Origin: Pandoraea oxalativorans
GTDB taxonomy: Bacteria > Pseudomonadota > Gammaproteobacteria > Burkholderiales > Burkholderiaceae
DNA length: 64,000 nucleotides
Direction of reading: 5' to 3'
NCBI RefSeq assembly: GCF_000972785.3
Contig: NZ_CP011518.2
Location: 186,001-250,000, forward strand
The notes under the pieces are model-generated. The model saw nothing but the letters and a program-made list of their open reading frames with translations. It was not told the origin of the DNA and did not search any database. A program made the position numbers and the translations under genes. Positions 29,327 through 38,210 of this stretch are shown in pieces (within the stretch, counting starts at the first letter, position 1; every line of letters starts with the position of its first letter).

Positions 29327-30834
29327 CGACAACCCGACTCGAACGGCCGGCGGCCCCCGCGGCCGGTGCCATCGACGCGCGCGCGAGCGCGCCGCCCCGC
29401 GAGGCCGACCCACGGGCCGTCGGCGCGGGCGCGTTGCAGCCCCATGCGCCGCTCGGCAGCCCCACGGCCGGCGGGCCGCGCGCGGAGGGCTTGCCCACAC
29501 CGCCGGCGCCGGCGTCGCCCGTCACGTTGCGTGAAGCCGACCGGTCGCTCAACGCGCTGCTGCGCATGGCGCTTGGTGAGGACGAGCCCGAGCAGCGCAT
29601 CACGCGCGATGACCTGGAGAACATGTCGATGGCGAGCTACGGGATGTTCCTGGTCGCCTTAAACGCCAAGTACACCGGCCAGATGACCGAGCTGAAGTTG
29701 CAGGCGTTGCAACTCTACACCGATGCCACGGAGGTGATGCGCGACACGCAGGCCCAGGCCTTGGCCGCGCAAGGCGAGAACGCCAAAGCGCAACAGGCGC
29801 AAGCCCGAATGGCCTCCAATTATCAGCTGGCCGGCGAGGCGGCGATGAGTCTCATCAATCAGGTCAGCGCGATCGGCAAATACCGCAGCGGCAACTTCGT
29901 CGGTATGGCCGTCGACGGGCTCGCCGGCTGGTTTGGCGCGGTCAAGTTCTGGGCCCACGCCATCCAGAGGACGACGAACGATGAGGCCTGGGTGCGGCGA
30001 TTGAATAAGGTCGCCGATTTCGCCGGCGAGTGCGAGGGCGCCTGCATGAAGGTAAGCCTGGCGGTGGACGCGGCCTCGATCGTGCGTACGGTCGCCTCGA
30101 GCAAGCTGATCGGCGCGGCGACCAAGAAAATGTTCGTCGGCGCCGAAGGACAGGCCCTCCCCCGCCCCTTGACGCTTACAGAACACACGGCAGACAAACT
30201 GGTAACGGAGGCCGTTCAAGGAAACAAGGCGGGCATTCAGGCGGCGGCCGGCGAGGTGGGGCGGGTCGTGACGGCCGAAGTCGCGGCCGAGGTGCGCACT
30301 CTGCTGACGCAGAGCCGGTGGGCCATGTTGGGCGGCGCGCAATTCCTCGAGAAATTCAGCGAGACGGCCATCCGCGAGATGGTGACGCGCGGCCTGGTGT
30401 TGGCGGTGGACATCGCCGTCACCCGTGTGGGCACGCGCTGCGCCAAGACGCTGGCCAAGGAGATTGGGCTCGAAGCGGAGAAGCAAGTCTGCAAGCAAGC
30501 CTATATGGCCGCCGCCAAGGCCGCTTTTTGGAACGCGCCCAACGCGGGCAAACGCGCGACACAGGCGTTCGTGACGGGGGGCGTGGCGATCGGCAAAGGC
30601 TTGACCGCGCGGGAGCAGGCCAAGTTGATTCGCGAAGCGCAAGAGGTGTCGATCGAGTCCGAGTTCCTCCAGTATTTGATCGAAGACCTCCACCGCCAGA
30701 CCCAGGACGCGTACACCGGGATCAAGCGGATCAACGAGCGCCAAGCGGACGTGACCCGCTCCGGCGCGGAGATCATCAGCAAAAACGGCAGCGTGCTTCA
30801 AAGCATTGCCAATATCGGCTCTATGAGAGCGTGA
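29323..30834 (+). CDS. sctE: SseC/EspD/YopB-like large translocator (503 aa)
   Basis: Predicted pore-forming translocon protein inserted in the host membrane. After a disordered proline/alanine-rich N-terminus (1-75) comes an amphipathic segment (LNALLRMALGEDEPEQRITRDDLENMSMASYGMFLVAL), a long coiled coil (ELKLQALQLYTDATEVMRDTQAQALAAQGENAKAQQAQA), and two moderately hydrophobic regions near 180-225 and 350-390. A C-terminal coiled coil ends the protein (IEDLHRQTQDAYTGIKRINERQ). It is translationally coupled to its chaperone gene by a 4-nt overlap. Position and layout match SseC. Confidence 0.8.
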   Translation: MTTTRLERPAAPAAGAIDARASAPPREADPRAVGAGALQPHAPLGSPTAGGPRAEGLPTPPAPASPVTLREADRSLNALLRMALGEDEPEQRITRDDLENMSMASYGMFLVALNAKYTGQMTELKLQALQLYTDATEVMRDTQAQALAAQGENAKAQQAQARMASNYQLAGEAAMSLINQVSAIGKYRSGNFVGMAVDGLAGWFGAVKFWAHAIQRTTNDEAWVRRLNKVADFAGECEGACMKVSLAVDAASIVRTVASSKLIGAATKKMFVGAEGQALPRPLTLTEHTADKLVTEAVQGNKAGIQAAAGEVGRVVTAEVAAEVRTLLTQSRWAMLGGAQFLEKFSETAIREMVTRGLVLAVDIAVTRVGTRCAKTLAKEIGLEAEKQVCKQAYMAAAKAAFWNAPNAGKRATQAFVTGGVAIGKGLTAREQAKLIREAQEVSIESEFLQYLIEDLHRQTQDAYTGIKRINERQADVTRSGAEIISKNGSVLQSIANIGSMRA

Positions 30835-30852
30835 TTTTTTAAGGAGATTGCT

Positions 30853-31533
30853 ATGCAACGTGTGAGCGACAGTTCCGGCCCCGTCTTCGTGGACGGCCAA
30901 CGCCCGGCGCAGGAGCGGCCGGGTCCCTCCGGTGCGCCAACCGCCCGCAACGTCGTGCACGTGCGGGTCGAGGTGAGCTGGGGCGAGGATCGCGGCTACC
31001 TCGGCAGCGACGCCGACGGGCCGTCGCAGGCCGAGATCATGATGGCGTTGACCCGTATCCGGGACATGCTGCGTGAAGTCCAACTCGCCTACGCGCAGAA
31101 CGCGCAATGGAATGGTGGGCAGTTGCGCCTGGAGGAGCTCAAGCTCAAGTTGGACGCGGCGCTGGAGGCCTACAAGGCAAAAGACGCCCAAGCCTGGGGG
31201 CAGATCGAAGGCGGCGCCACCGCGGCGGTGGCGGGCCTGCTGTCGACCTATGGCGCCGCGACGGGCAGCGCCCTCCAACATGTGGGCGACGTTGGCCGCG
31301 GGCTCGACGGCGTGCTGCAAGGCTACGGGGGGCTCAAGGGCAATGAACACTCCCTCGAGGAGCAGAAAATGCAAGTCGCGGCCGAGTACCTGCGCGCTAT
31401 GTTCGAGCTTCTCAGCAGGACTGCGGCGGACGGGGGGGATGCGGCGAAGCGCTACTCGGACGCTGGCAACAATAGCTTGCAGTCGTATATCCACACGGTG
31501 CAACAGATGAACAACGCCGCGCTCGGGAGATAA
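30853..31533 (+). CDS. sctB: SseD/EspB-like small translocator (226 aa)
   Basis: Predicted second translocon component. It has a polar N-terminus, a helical segment (ALTRIRDMLREVQLAYAQNAQWNGGQLRLEELKLKLDAAL), a glycine/alanine-rich hydrophobic stretch suited to membrane insertion (GGATAAVAGLLSTYGAATGSAL), and a C-terminal helix. It is last in the operon, 18 nt after the large translocator and behind AAGGAG. The order matches sseC-sseD. Confidence 0.7.
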   Translation: MQRVSDSSGPVFVDGQRPAQERPGPSGAPTARNVVHVRVEVSWGEDRGYLGSDADGPSQAEIMMALTRIRDMLREVQLAYAQNAQWNGGQLRLEELKLKLDAALEAYKAKDAQAWGQIEGGATAAVAGLLSTYGAATGSALQHVGDVGRGLDGVLQGYGGLKGNEHSLEEQKMQVAAEYLRAMFELLSRTAADGGDAAKRYSDAGNNSLQSYIHTVQQMNNAALGR

Positions 31534-31535
31534 AC

Positions 31536-31570
31536 GGCGCCCCCTGCGCCCGGTGGGCGCGGGGGCCGTT
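31536..31570 (+). terminator. GC hairpin after the translocon operon
   Basis: A strong stem (GCCCCC...GCGCCC pairing with GGGCGC...GGGGGC around a GGT loop) begins 3 nt after the last translocon gene's stop. There is no T-run after it, so intrinsic termination is uncertain; it may attenuate read-through into the next gene. Confidence 0.4.
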
Positions 31571-31575
31571 GTGCT

Positions 31576-32655
31576 ATGCTTAATGCAGTTAACAGTCAGT
31601 GGAGCCGGCGGGGCCTCGCGCCTCGCACCTCTCGCATCGCGATGACAGACCGAGACTTGTTTGCGCCGCATGTGGCGGATTGGGCGGACGACCCCCTGGG
31701 CGCGTTTGACACCTGGCTGGCGGGCCGTCGCGGCCGCGGCGCCGCGGCGCAGCACGGCTTACGGGCGTCCTCCGCGACGGTTTACCGGGCCCAGTGGTCG
31801 GCGTTCGTGCGCCACTTGGCGCGACCGCCGCGCACCCCGCTCACGCAGGTGGGCGAGGCCGACATCAGTCGCTACCTGGCGGGCCTGACGCACGAGAATC
31901 GGGCGCAGCGCGCCCGTATTCGCACCTTGATTGAACGGGTGTTGGAGGATGTGTATCGGGTTCAGGCGGGCTCGGGGACACCGAATCCGGCGCGGCGCGC
32001 GTTGCTGGCCCCGTCGCTCGACTGGAAGGCCGTGCGCGGCAATCGACCCACGCCCTTTTTGGCCGCACCGGCGCTTGCCCACCTGTGGCAGTCGCTGTGC
32101 GCCACCCCGATGGTTGCGCAACCGTTTGGGCAATGGAAGGGGGCGAGAGACGTGGCGCTCGTGGTGGCGTATTTGGGCGCAGGGCTGAAGGTGGGCGACA
32201 GTCTACGCCTGACTGTTAACTGCATTAATGTCGATGCCAGCTGGATCAACGTGACACCCGACGACTCGCACTATCCCTACCGCGCCCCGCTCCTGCCCGA
32301 GGCCCGACCCGTGCTCGCCCGGTGGCTCGCGGTGCGACGCGAGGCGGGAACCTTGGGAGCCCTTCTTTTTCCCGGCGGCCTCGATGGCCGGCCGATGCAC
32401 GGCGTCACCGCGCTGCGCGCCGTGCGCACCGTCGCGGCGTGCGCCGCGCCGGCCCACGCGCACGCACCGCGCCTCAGTCCCCAAACGCTGCGCAACACCT
32501 ACGCGGCGACCCTGCTCGCGCAGGGCGAGACGGATTTGGCGTTGTGCGCCGCGCTGGGCTTTGCGGAAGTGCTCAGTGCCTCCCGCTTGCGCGCGGCGTG
32601 GCAGGCCTGGCAAGCGCAATCCGCCACGCCTGCGTCAGTGTCGCCCGGCCCCTAA
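31576..32655 (+). CDS. Tyrosine-recombinase-fold protein with degenerate active site (359 aa)
   Basis: The N-terminal half resembles a SAM-like core-binding domain (LRASSATVYRAQWSAFVRHLARPP ... ADISRYLAGL), the C-terminal half the catalytic fold of XerC/D-type recombinases. The catalytic residues are lost. The usual TGLRxxE box reads AGLKVGDS (Arg to Lys). The usual HxLRHTxA box reads QTLRNTYA (both histidines replaced, Arg kept). The final LGHxxxxxTxxYxH box reads LGFAEVLSASRLRAAW, with no tyrosine. It therefore probably binds DNA without cutting it. A perfect 20-bp inverted repeat lies at 31580-31599 and 32209-32228. A shorter start at 31642 (MTDRDLF) is possible and would leave the first repeat arm upstream of the gene. 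It sits between the translocon operon and sctQ. Confidence 0.7.
   Translation: MLNAVNSQWSRRGLAPRTSRIAMTDRDLFAPHVADWADDPLGAFDTWLAGRRGRGAAAQHGLRASSATVYRAQWSAFVRHLARPPRTPLTQVGEADISRYLAGLTHENRAQRARIRTLIERVLEDVYRVQAGSGTPNPARRALLAPSLDWKAVRGNRPTPFLAAPALAHLWQSLCATPMVAQPFGQWKGARDVALVVAYLGAGLKVGDSLRLTVNCINVDASWINVTPDDSHYPYRAPLLPEARPVLARWLAVRREAGTLGALLFPGGLDGRPMHGVTALRAVRTVAACAAPAHAHAPRLSPQTLRNTYAATLLAQGETDLALCAALGFAEVLSASRLRAAWQAWQAQSATPASVSPGP
31580..31599 (+). repeat. 20-bp inverted repeat, left arm
   Basis: TTAATGCAGTTAACAGTCAG, next to the first possible start codon of the recombinase-like gene. Its exact reverse complement is at 32209-32228. Both arms are less GC-rich than everything around them. 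Confidence 0.95.
32209..32228 (-). repeat. 20-bp inverted repeat, right arm
   Basis: Exact reverse complement of 31580-31599, lying within the recombinase-like gene, where it encodes LTVNCI just after the degenerate AGLKVGDS box. The match ends abruptly on both sides. Confidence 0.95.
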
Positions 32656-32716
32656 CGGACGCCCGCCCGCGGCGCGCTCAGACGAGACGCCGCGTCGGCA
32701 CCCTTAGCCGGCCCCC

Positions 32717-33604
32717 TTAGTCGGCGCGCGCGTCAATGCGCACGGCCCACGCGTCGTCCAAGCGCAGCAGCCGGCCCTGTCCCCACAGCCGCTCCCCCTG
32801 GGTCAGCCGCAGCGCGACGTGCGCGCGCGCCTCAAGCGCCACGTCGGTCCCCGGCGTCCAGTCGGCCAGCGCCGCGGCCGACATGCGCACCCGGCCCACC
32901 TCCACGGCCAGGCGAACGGTGTCGGGCAGCTCCTCGACCCACGGCAGCGGCGCCGCCGCAATGACGGCGTGCCGGTCATCGAGCAGCTGAAGTCGGCCGG
33001 GGCTCGCCTCGGGATGCAGCCAGAGGGTGTCCAGGGTCTCGGCCATGCCGAGCAGCGGCAGCGCATCCCCCACCGCGACGTGCGCCGGCGCGTCGCCGGC
33101 AAGTTGGCACCAGCCCAGTGCCAACGCGAGCTCGTGGTGCTGCTCGGGCGACGGCGCGAGCGCGGCCAGCAAGACCTGCATGACGCCCGCCGGCGCCTCC
33201 TGCACATACAGGGGCAAGCGTCGGTCGCCTTCTTGCAGCGTGAAGCGCCAGCCGGGGGGCGGGGCGTCGCCGGCGTCCACCTCGGGCGCGCAGAGCGCCT
33301 GCGCGCCGAGCCGCTGCAACCAGCCGTCGAGCGGCGCCAGCGTCCATGCCGCCACCAGCGGGAGCAGATCGGGGGGGACTTGCGTCCAGGCGTGGGTGGC
33401 CAACTGGGGCGCAATCCAATCACACCACGCCGGCTCCGGCACCCAGAAGCACAGCGGCTCGCCGCCGCAGCGCGCGCGCAACCGGACGCCCGGGCCGTTC
33501 GCGCCGGCCCGGTCGGCGATGAGCCGAGCCCCCTCGAGCTCGGCGCTTGCGCCCATGCGACTCAACTCGAACACGCTCAGGGGCGTGGGGCGCTCAGCGC
33601 TCAT
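32717..33604 (-). CDS. sctQ: SctQ, T3SS cytoplasmic sorting-platform (C-ring) protein (295 aa)
   Basis: SctQ forms the pods of the cytoplasmic complex that receives substrates with SctK, SctL and SctN. The C-terminal 70 residues (LPDTVRLAVEVGRVRMSAAALADWTPGTDVAL ... GQGRLLRLDDAWAVRI) are a SpoA / FliN-type domain with the expected strand pattern and conserved L-x-G-x-x-W equivalent. A second, weaker SpoA-like region lies near 165-225. The start at 33604 (MSAERPTPLSVFEL) overlaps the stop of sctP, so translation is coupled; longer readings run into sctP. Length is normal. Confidence 0.85.
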   Translation of the reverse strand: MSAERPTPLSVFELSRMGASAELEGARLIADRAGANGPGVRLRARCGGEPLCFWVPEPAWCDWIAPQLATHAWTQVPPDLLPLVAAWTLAPLDGWLQRLGAQALCAPEVDAGDAPPPGWRFTLQEGDRRLPLYVQEAPAGVMQVLLAALAPSPEQHHELALALGWCQLAGDAPAHVAVGDALPLLGMAETLDTLWLHPEASPGRLQLLDDRHAVIAAAPLPWVEELPDTVRLAVEVGRVRMSAAALADWTPGTDVALEARAHVALRLTQGERLWGQGRLLRLDDAWAVRIDARAD

Positions 33605-34196
33605 CGTGCACCTCCACCGCGACGTCCACGCCCAGCGCGGCCGACAACGCGTCGGCAAGCGCCGGTGCCGCCCGCTTGAGTCGCTCGGACAGCGCGCCCG
33701 CCGGCGGGCGCAGGCTCAGCCCCAGGGCCGCCCCCTTCCAAGTGGCCTGGATCACCAGGCCGTTAAGGGCGGCAAGCTTGCCCGGCGAAGGGCTCACGCG
33801 CAGCTCCAGCGCCGCGGCGTCGAGCACCATCGTGGCGCTCGGCGTCATCGTGGTGGTCGACGCGGTGGCCGACGTGGCCACGCCGTGCGCGGGCGCGGGC
33901 ATGCCGGGGCCGCCGTCGGGCGGCACCGCAGGGGCGGGGGGCGTGGCGATCGCCCCGGTGGGCGACGGGCGCGTGAGCGGCGGCGGCGGTGGCGGCGGTA
34001 GCAACGGCGACGGCGGTGGCGGCGGCGGTGGCGGGAAGTGCGATCCTTGGGCCGCGGCGTCGGCCGCCTCCGCTTCCGCCTCGGCCTCATCGAGCAAGTG
34101 GCGGAAACGGTGCGCGTCGCGCGGCTCGGCCGAGGGACTGCGAGTCTGTCGATCGGGCGCGCGAGGGGGCAAGGTAGGCTTGATAGTCGTCTGCAT
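33594..34196 (-). CDS. sctP: SctP (HpaP/YscP-like) needle-length and substrate-switch protein (200 aa)
   Basis: The protein has a low-complexity middle with poly-proline runs (HFPPPPPPPPSPLLPPPPPPP). A folded C-terminal domain follows at about 120-200 (MVLDAAALELRVSPSPGKLAALNGLVIQATWKGAALGLSLRPPAGALSERLKRAAPALADALSAAL), compatible with the substrate-specificity-switch domain of SctP/FliK proteins. Its place directly before sctQ agrees. The ATG at 34196 has no clear Shine-Dalgarno sequence. Element C upstream would start a transcript at about 34255, leaving a 60-nt leader. Sequence similarity to named SctPs is weak, as is usual for the family. Confidence 0.65.
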   Translation of the reverse strand: MQTTIKPTLPPRAPDRQTRSPSAEPRDAHRFRHLLDEAEAEAEAADAAAQGSHFPPPPPPPPSPLLPPPPPPPLTRPSPTGAIATPPAPAVPPDGGPGMPAPAHGVATSATASTTTMTPSATMVLDAAALELRVSPSPGKLAALNGLVIQATWKGAALGLSLRPPAGALSERLKRAAPALADALSAALGVDVAVEVHDER

Positions 34197-34261
34197 TGTT
34201 GCGGAATCCGGGGATGAAGGGGGCGGGCCACGGCCGGCCCACGGGGGGTGCCTCAGTGTTC

Positions 34262-34308
34262 ATTGTCGGCATGGGGGGGGGACGGCGAGGATCGGGTGAA
34301 GACCTGAA
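34262..34308 (-). promoter_or_regulatory. T3SS-type promoter element C, sctP-sctQ
   Basis: On the minus strand TTCAGGTCTTCACCCGAT (34308 to 34291) is followed after 23 nt by GACAAT (34267-34262). The extra 2 nt relative to elements A and B fall in a C9 run, which may vary in length or be miscounted. The sctP start lies about 60 nt past the predicted transcription start. Confidence 0.7.
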
Positions 34309-35007
34309 GTCGCGGCGGGGCATGAGATGGCGCGCGATGACACGAGATGTCGGGGGAGGCGGTCGGGGGGCAGGGGCGGGCACAGGTATTGACCCCGCCC
34401 CCGCATCGGCCAAGTGACGGGTTAAGTGGCTCTCTCGGTGGCTCGCTCGGTGACTCGCTCAGCGGCTCGCTCAGCGTCGCAAGCGAATGCGTCGGCCGAG
34501 GTGCTGCTCTTCGGCGCCGGCGGGGGCCGTCGAGCAGGGTCACACTCCGTCCCGTCGGTAAGTGTCCGACAAGCGTCCGAAAAGCGTTCGGCAATTGTCA
34601 GACACGCGTGCCGGCAAGTTTCGCGGTGGCGGCGGTGCACGCATCGCGCTTTGCGTGCTCGCGCCCCGTCCGTCGTCGCCTGGACGTCAACACGGTTCTG
34701 TCCCACGGCCCGGCGTGCCAAAACGAGCGAGCCGCGCTCATGGGGCGCGACCGAGACCGAAGGCATGCGGTGCACGCAGGGACGAACGCCGCTCGGACGC
34801 TGACGAACCCGCCCGCGTTTTCACTGCAACCCGCGCCGCGCCGGGAGCCGGTTAAAACGCCGCCGACACGCCACGGCGGGTTCGCCGCATGACGCAGAGG
34901 CTTCAATGATCGCCTGGCACGGCGGCGCGCACTTCGCGGCCCGTCGGGTTGCGCTTTCACCGGCGTGGCATACGCCGTGCGGCGCGGCCCCCGGAAGCCG
35001 CGCCACG

Positions 35008-35085
35008 ACAATCCCGATTCAGACAATCCCGATTCAGACGACCCCGATTGAGACGATCCGGATCGAGATGATCCCGGTTGACACG
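35008..35085. repeat. 15-bp degenerate tandem repeat
   Basis: About five copies of a unit near acaatcccgattcag, diverging along the tract into gacgatccggatcgag. Intergenic. Confidence 0.75.
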
Positions 35086-35673
35086 AGGATTTCCTCGGCG
35101 TGCAGACCCGGCTCGATCGTCTCGATCCCTTGTCGTCGGCGCCCGGCCGGGATTGCAATTTTTCGCGCACCTCCCGCACCTCCCGCACCTCGCGCACGGC
35201 GCGCCCGCATCGCTTTGCCGCCAGCCTCCTGAAGCGCTTTGCGCGACCGCGCGTCCTGCTCTTGGATGGCGGGCGGGGTCGCGCGCCGGGCATTCTCCAT
35301 GCCCGCGCTTGCCATGTCGTCCCCCAACAGTTCGCCTTCGGACGGCGGTCAGTCAAGCGTGGCGGCGTGCGATGCGGTGATGCGTGTGTTGCATGTGATG
35401 CGCGTCATGCGGGCGACCGGCCTGAGTTACCGTCGTGTTGCCGGGGACGCGCTCAAGCACCCGCACCGTCTTGCGCTTCGCCGTGCCTCTCTTGCGGTCG
35501 CCTTCCATTGCCGGCGCTCACCGTCTTTTCCTCGATCATGCGTTGAGCAGGTTTTCACCGGGTCAGTCCCCGCGTGTCGCCAACCCGTTGGCGGGCATCC
35601 GTCTTCGCGCCCGTCTGTGGGTCCATCGTTTAACGAACCACGCCCGATTAGGTATTAGGTGCACGCCTCAGCC

Positions 35674-36819
35674 CTAACCGCCCAGCCGACGTTTTTGCCG
35701 CGGCCTCGCTACTACCGCCTGCTTGAAAGTTTCCTCCCTTTCTCTCAATTCTTTCTTCAGTCTCCGATCCCGGATGACGCTCAACTTTTGCTCCACGTCC
35801 GCGTTTCGGGTACGGCGTTGCGGATCGGCATGGTGCGGATCAAAAAATGGAAGTCTGAAGCTCGCTTCCGTTAAATGGGTCAGTGAATCAAGCATCTCCG
35901 GAAAATCCTCCGGCTCCCCATTCACCGCCCGCGCGGTAATTTTCAACGCTTCCAAGCCGGTCATTTTCTCAAGGTGAGCCGTCACGATACTAAAATCACT
36001 CAACCAAATGCTGCGCGAAACATTCAACTCAAGATTTTTTATTTTTTTAAAGTCCGATATCCTGAAAAATAACGCCTCAAATTGATCGTCATCGAATGAG
36101 TTATGCTCGATATTTAAGGACAAATGCCTTATATTTAACATTTTTTTAAACGAACTCATGAGACAGCGAAGCGCGCCGTCGCCTGCAAAATGGTGAGCCG
36201 TGTTAATAAAATCAATCTCGAGATCCTCCAGTTTATCTAAATTCTTTACCGCCCCGGAAATGACCTTTATTTCACGATCCGATGCAGCACCTGGAAAGTA
36301 TGTATTTTGGCCATCAAAATCCAGGCGAAACGAGAATTTCTTTAGAGCGTGAGAATTGGCCAGAAGAACGTCGAACATTCCCCGATATTGATTTTTAGAC
36401 GGTTGGCAGCGAGAAAAATCGAGATGCAACTCTTGCAGCGGCCCTGTATTGGGAGGCAGAAAATTTCTATTCTTTAATAAGGCTTGGGATACAACGGTCG
36501 CAGGATCGGAAGTCGCACAAAGACTTTTTACTTTTATTCGATGTATATTGATATTTTTTTCTGTGGACAAATCTTCTGTCGGTATATACGCTTCTTTCAA
36601 CTCAGCAATCTTCTCACCAGAGATTTTGGCATTGTATGCCTTGCTATTATCTTTAGATTGAAGTTCGGGGAAATGGCAAAAATTTTGATTTCCGGAACCT
36701 GGCCTCGATGCTTTCATTTCGTAATTTTTTATTGAAATAATTTCATTAAAAATTGATGTGACGGCGTAAGCCGCCAACACATTTCGCAAAACCACGCCGC
36801 TTAATCGAGTTTCCATCAA
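35674..36819 (-). CDS. AT-rich leucine-rich-repeat-like candidate effector (381 aa)
   Basis: Repeating strand-turn-helix units run from about residue 120 to 330: LQELHLDFSR, LKKFSFRLDF, LEDLEIDFIN, IRHLSLNIEH, IKNLELNVSR, LEALKITARA and LTEASFRLPF. The closest relative in the window is the protein from 6695, which shares unit style and an MM(K/E)T start. The gene is strikingly AT-rich compared with all its neighbours and uses different codons, which points to recent transfer. There is no signal peptide or membrane segment. The C-terminus is a charged helix (RDRRLKKELREREETFKQAVVARPRQKRR). T3SS export is inferred from location only. Confidence 0.65.
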   Translation of the reverse strand: MMETRLSGVVLRNVLAAYAVTSIFNEIISIKNYEMKASRPGSGNQNFCHFPELQSKDNSKAYNAKISGEKIAELKEAYIPTEDLSTEKNINIHRIKVKSLCATSDPATVVSQALLKNRNFLPPNTGPLQELHLDFSRCQPSKNQYRGMFDVLLANSHALKKFSFRLDFDGQNTYFPGAASDREIKVISGAVKNLDKLEDLEIDFINTAHHFAGDGALRCLMSSFKKMLNIRHLSLNIEHNSFDDDQFEALFFRISDFKKIKNLELNVSRSIWLSDFSIVTAHLEKMTGLEALKITARAVNGEPEDFPEMLDSLTHLTEASFRLPFFDPHHADPQRRTRNADVEQKLSVIRDRRLKKELREREETFKQAVVARPRQKRRLGG

Positions 36820-37880
36820 AAATCGGCCTTCACCGAAAACGCCTGCGGAGCAGCCTTCGTTTTCGGTAGGCGGGGTGAGCGGGCGACCTGCGGATCATAG
36901 GCGGCGCAGCGCCGCCCGGCTTTCGTTTTCCACGCTTTGCTTGCCAATTTCGGGGGCGCAATCACCTCGACGCATTGCCTCGCCCCGGCGGGGGGCGCGC
37001 GCCACGTGCGTCACCGGGCGCGAGGCCCGCCGGAGAATGGGAGAGGAGCGACAGGGGCGCGCCGGGCCGTGGCCGCCCGGCCTCGCTCGCCGCCCACGCC
37101 GTCGCGCTATCGCGTATTTATCGCGTATTTATCGCGTATTTATCGCGTATTTATCGCGTACCGATCGCGTAACTCATAAGCGTTGTGCCGCGCCGCGTAT
37201 GGACCGGGCGCCAATACGCTGTCGCGTCGCTTTGCGCGTGCGTCGCATTCGGGGTCCGCAGGTTCGGGGGCCGCAGGGTCGGAGTCCTCAGGCGGGCGCT
37301 GCGGTTTCGCGCGCCGAGCCCCGCGTCGATGAACGGCATCGCCCAACAGCCCGGAAATGCCGAGAAATGCCGAGCAAGCGGTTGACCCCAGACGTTGCCC
37401 ACGTCCTGACACGCCTACGCGCCCCGCCGGCAGTGAGGGGGCAGGGCGTGCGCGGCTGCGGCGCCGGTTGGCAGACCAGCAACCGGTGACGGTTCGCGAG
37501 CGTGTCGAGCCGGGAAAATAAGGTTGCATGCTCGCGCGCCATGACGGCGTGAACCCGAACCCGCAAGTGCCCCGGCGCAAGCGCTACCGGGACGCGAGCC
37601 TGTCAGCGCTCACCCCTTCAGGCCGGCGAAGCAGTGGTTGCGGCGTCGGCGGTGGCTCATGCGCTCAAATAGATATCAGATTCACGAGCGACAAGGACGG
37701 CAGGTTGCTCGGCAAAAAGCAATGGAGCGCGGTCGCGCAACAAATGGATAGCGCACTCGCCCTTGCTGCCGCAGCACGGCCGGTGAAACCGGTCTGTGAG
37801 TTCTTGGCGTGGCGCGCTCGAACGTGAACGTGTCGGCACGACAGTCGCGTGCGGCGACGAGGCGCGACGGCCGGCAATCC
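36820..37880. other. Intergenic region
   Basis: No supported gene. It contains the 11-bp tandem repeat at 37107-37170 and a palindromic segment just upstream of the AT-rich gene (CCTGCGGAG...TTCGGTAGG). Confidence 0.45.
37107..37170. repeat. 11-bp tandem repeat tract
   Basis: Five copies of an 11-bp unit (tatttatcgcg), the last imperfect, in an intergenic region. There are no spacers, so it is not a CRISPR array. Confidence 0.9.
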
Positions 37881-38210
37881 AGGCCGACCAACGACGAAAC
37901 TGTCGTCGCGCCCATCCGCCGTGTCCTCGGCGATTTACCCGGTGAGGGATTTCGGCGCGTCGGGGGCACGTTGCATGTGAAGTGGCGCCGTTCGATGCCG
38001 AGCGCATTTATGGCGTCATGCGCACGCACGGGCTGCCGGCCCAGCGCCGACCGTTGGCGCCGCGAGCGTACCATCGACATGACGGCAAAGGGGCCGTCGC
38101 GCGCAGCCACCAGCGAGGAGCTCGGGCGGCTGCAAATTCCGCTGCGACAGCGGCAAGCCGCGGCGTGTGACGTTTGCGCCGGATTGCCGCCACCGAGACG
38201 CAATGCGCTG
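37880..38210 (+). pseudogene. IS3-family (IS2-like) transposase OrfB relic
   Basis: In one frame NDETVVAPIRRVLGDLPGEGFRRVGGTLHVKW matches the IS2-type OrfB start (LLPxIRRxxxxxPTYGYRRIxALLN). After a frameshift near 37985, DAERIYGVMRTHGLPAQRR...YHRHDGKGAVARSHQR matches the following NxKRVYRxMRxHGLLLxRH...HDGKVAVxxSNxR. A further frame carries the degenerate SDGFEI region (LGRLQIPLRQRQ). There is no DDE domain and no terminal repeat. The sequence is a second, older mobile-element relic, distinct from the one at 17318. Confidence 0.65.

Larger units (their letters stand above)
34197..35673. other. Intergenic region with promoter and repeats
   Basis: Contains element C for sctP-sctQ, a run of nine G, and a 15-bp-type repeat tract (35008-35085). 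Ser/Ala-rich direct repeats (ggctcgctcggtgactcgctcagc) lie near 34430-34480. No gene is supported. Confidence 0.5.

Noticed and set aside
29659..31755. A 698-codon open frame on the minus strand
   Set aside because: It is antisense to the SseC- and SseD-like genes, with no ribosome site and no motif.
34087..34263. Alternative upstream start for sctP (MNTEAPPVGRPWPAPFIPG) in another frame
   Set aside because: The ATG overlaps the -10 hexamer of element C, so it would not be transcribed. Joining it to sctP would also need loss of a C.
37107..37170. CRISPR-like array
   Set aside because: The units are contiguous 11-bp repeats without spacers, and no cas genes are present.
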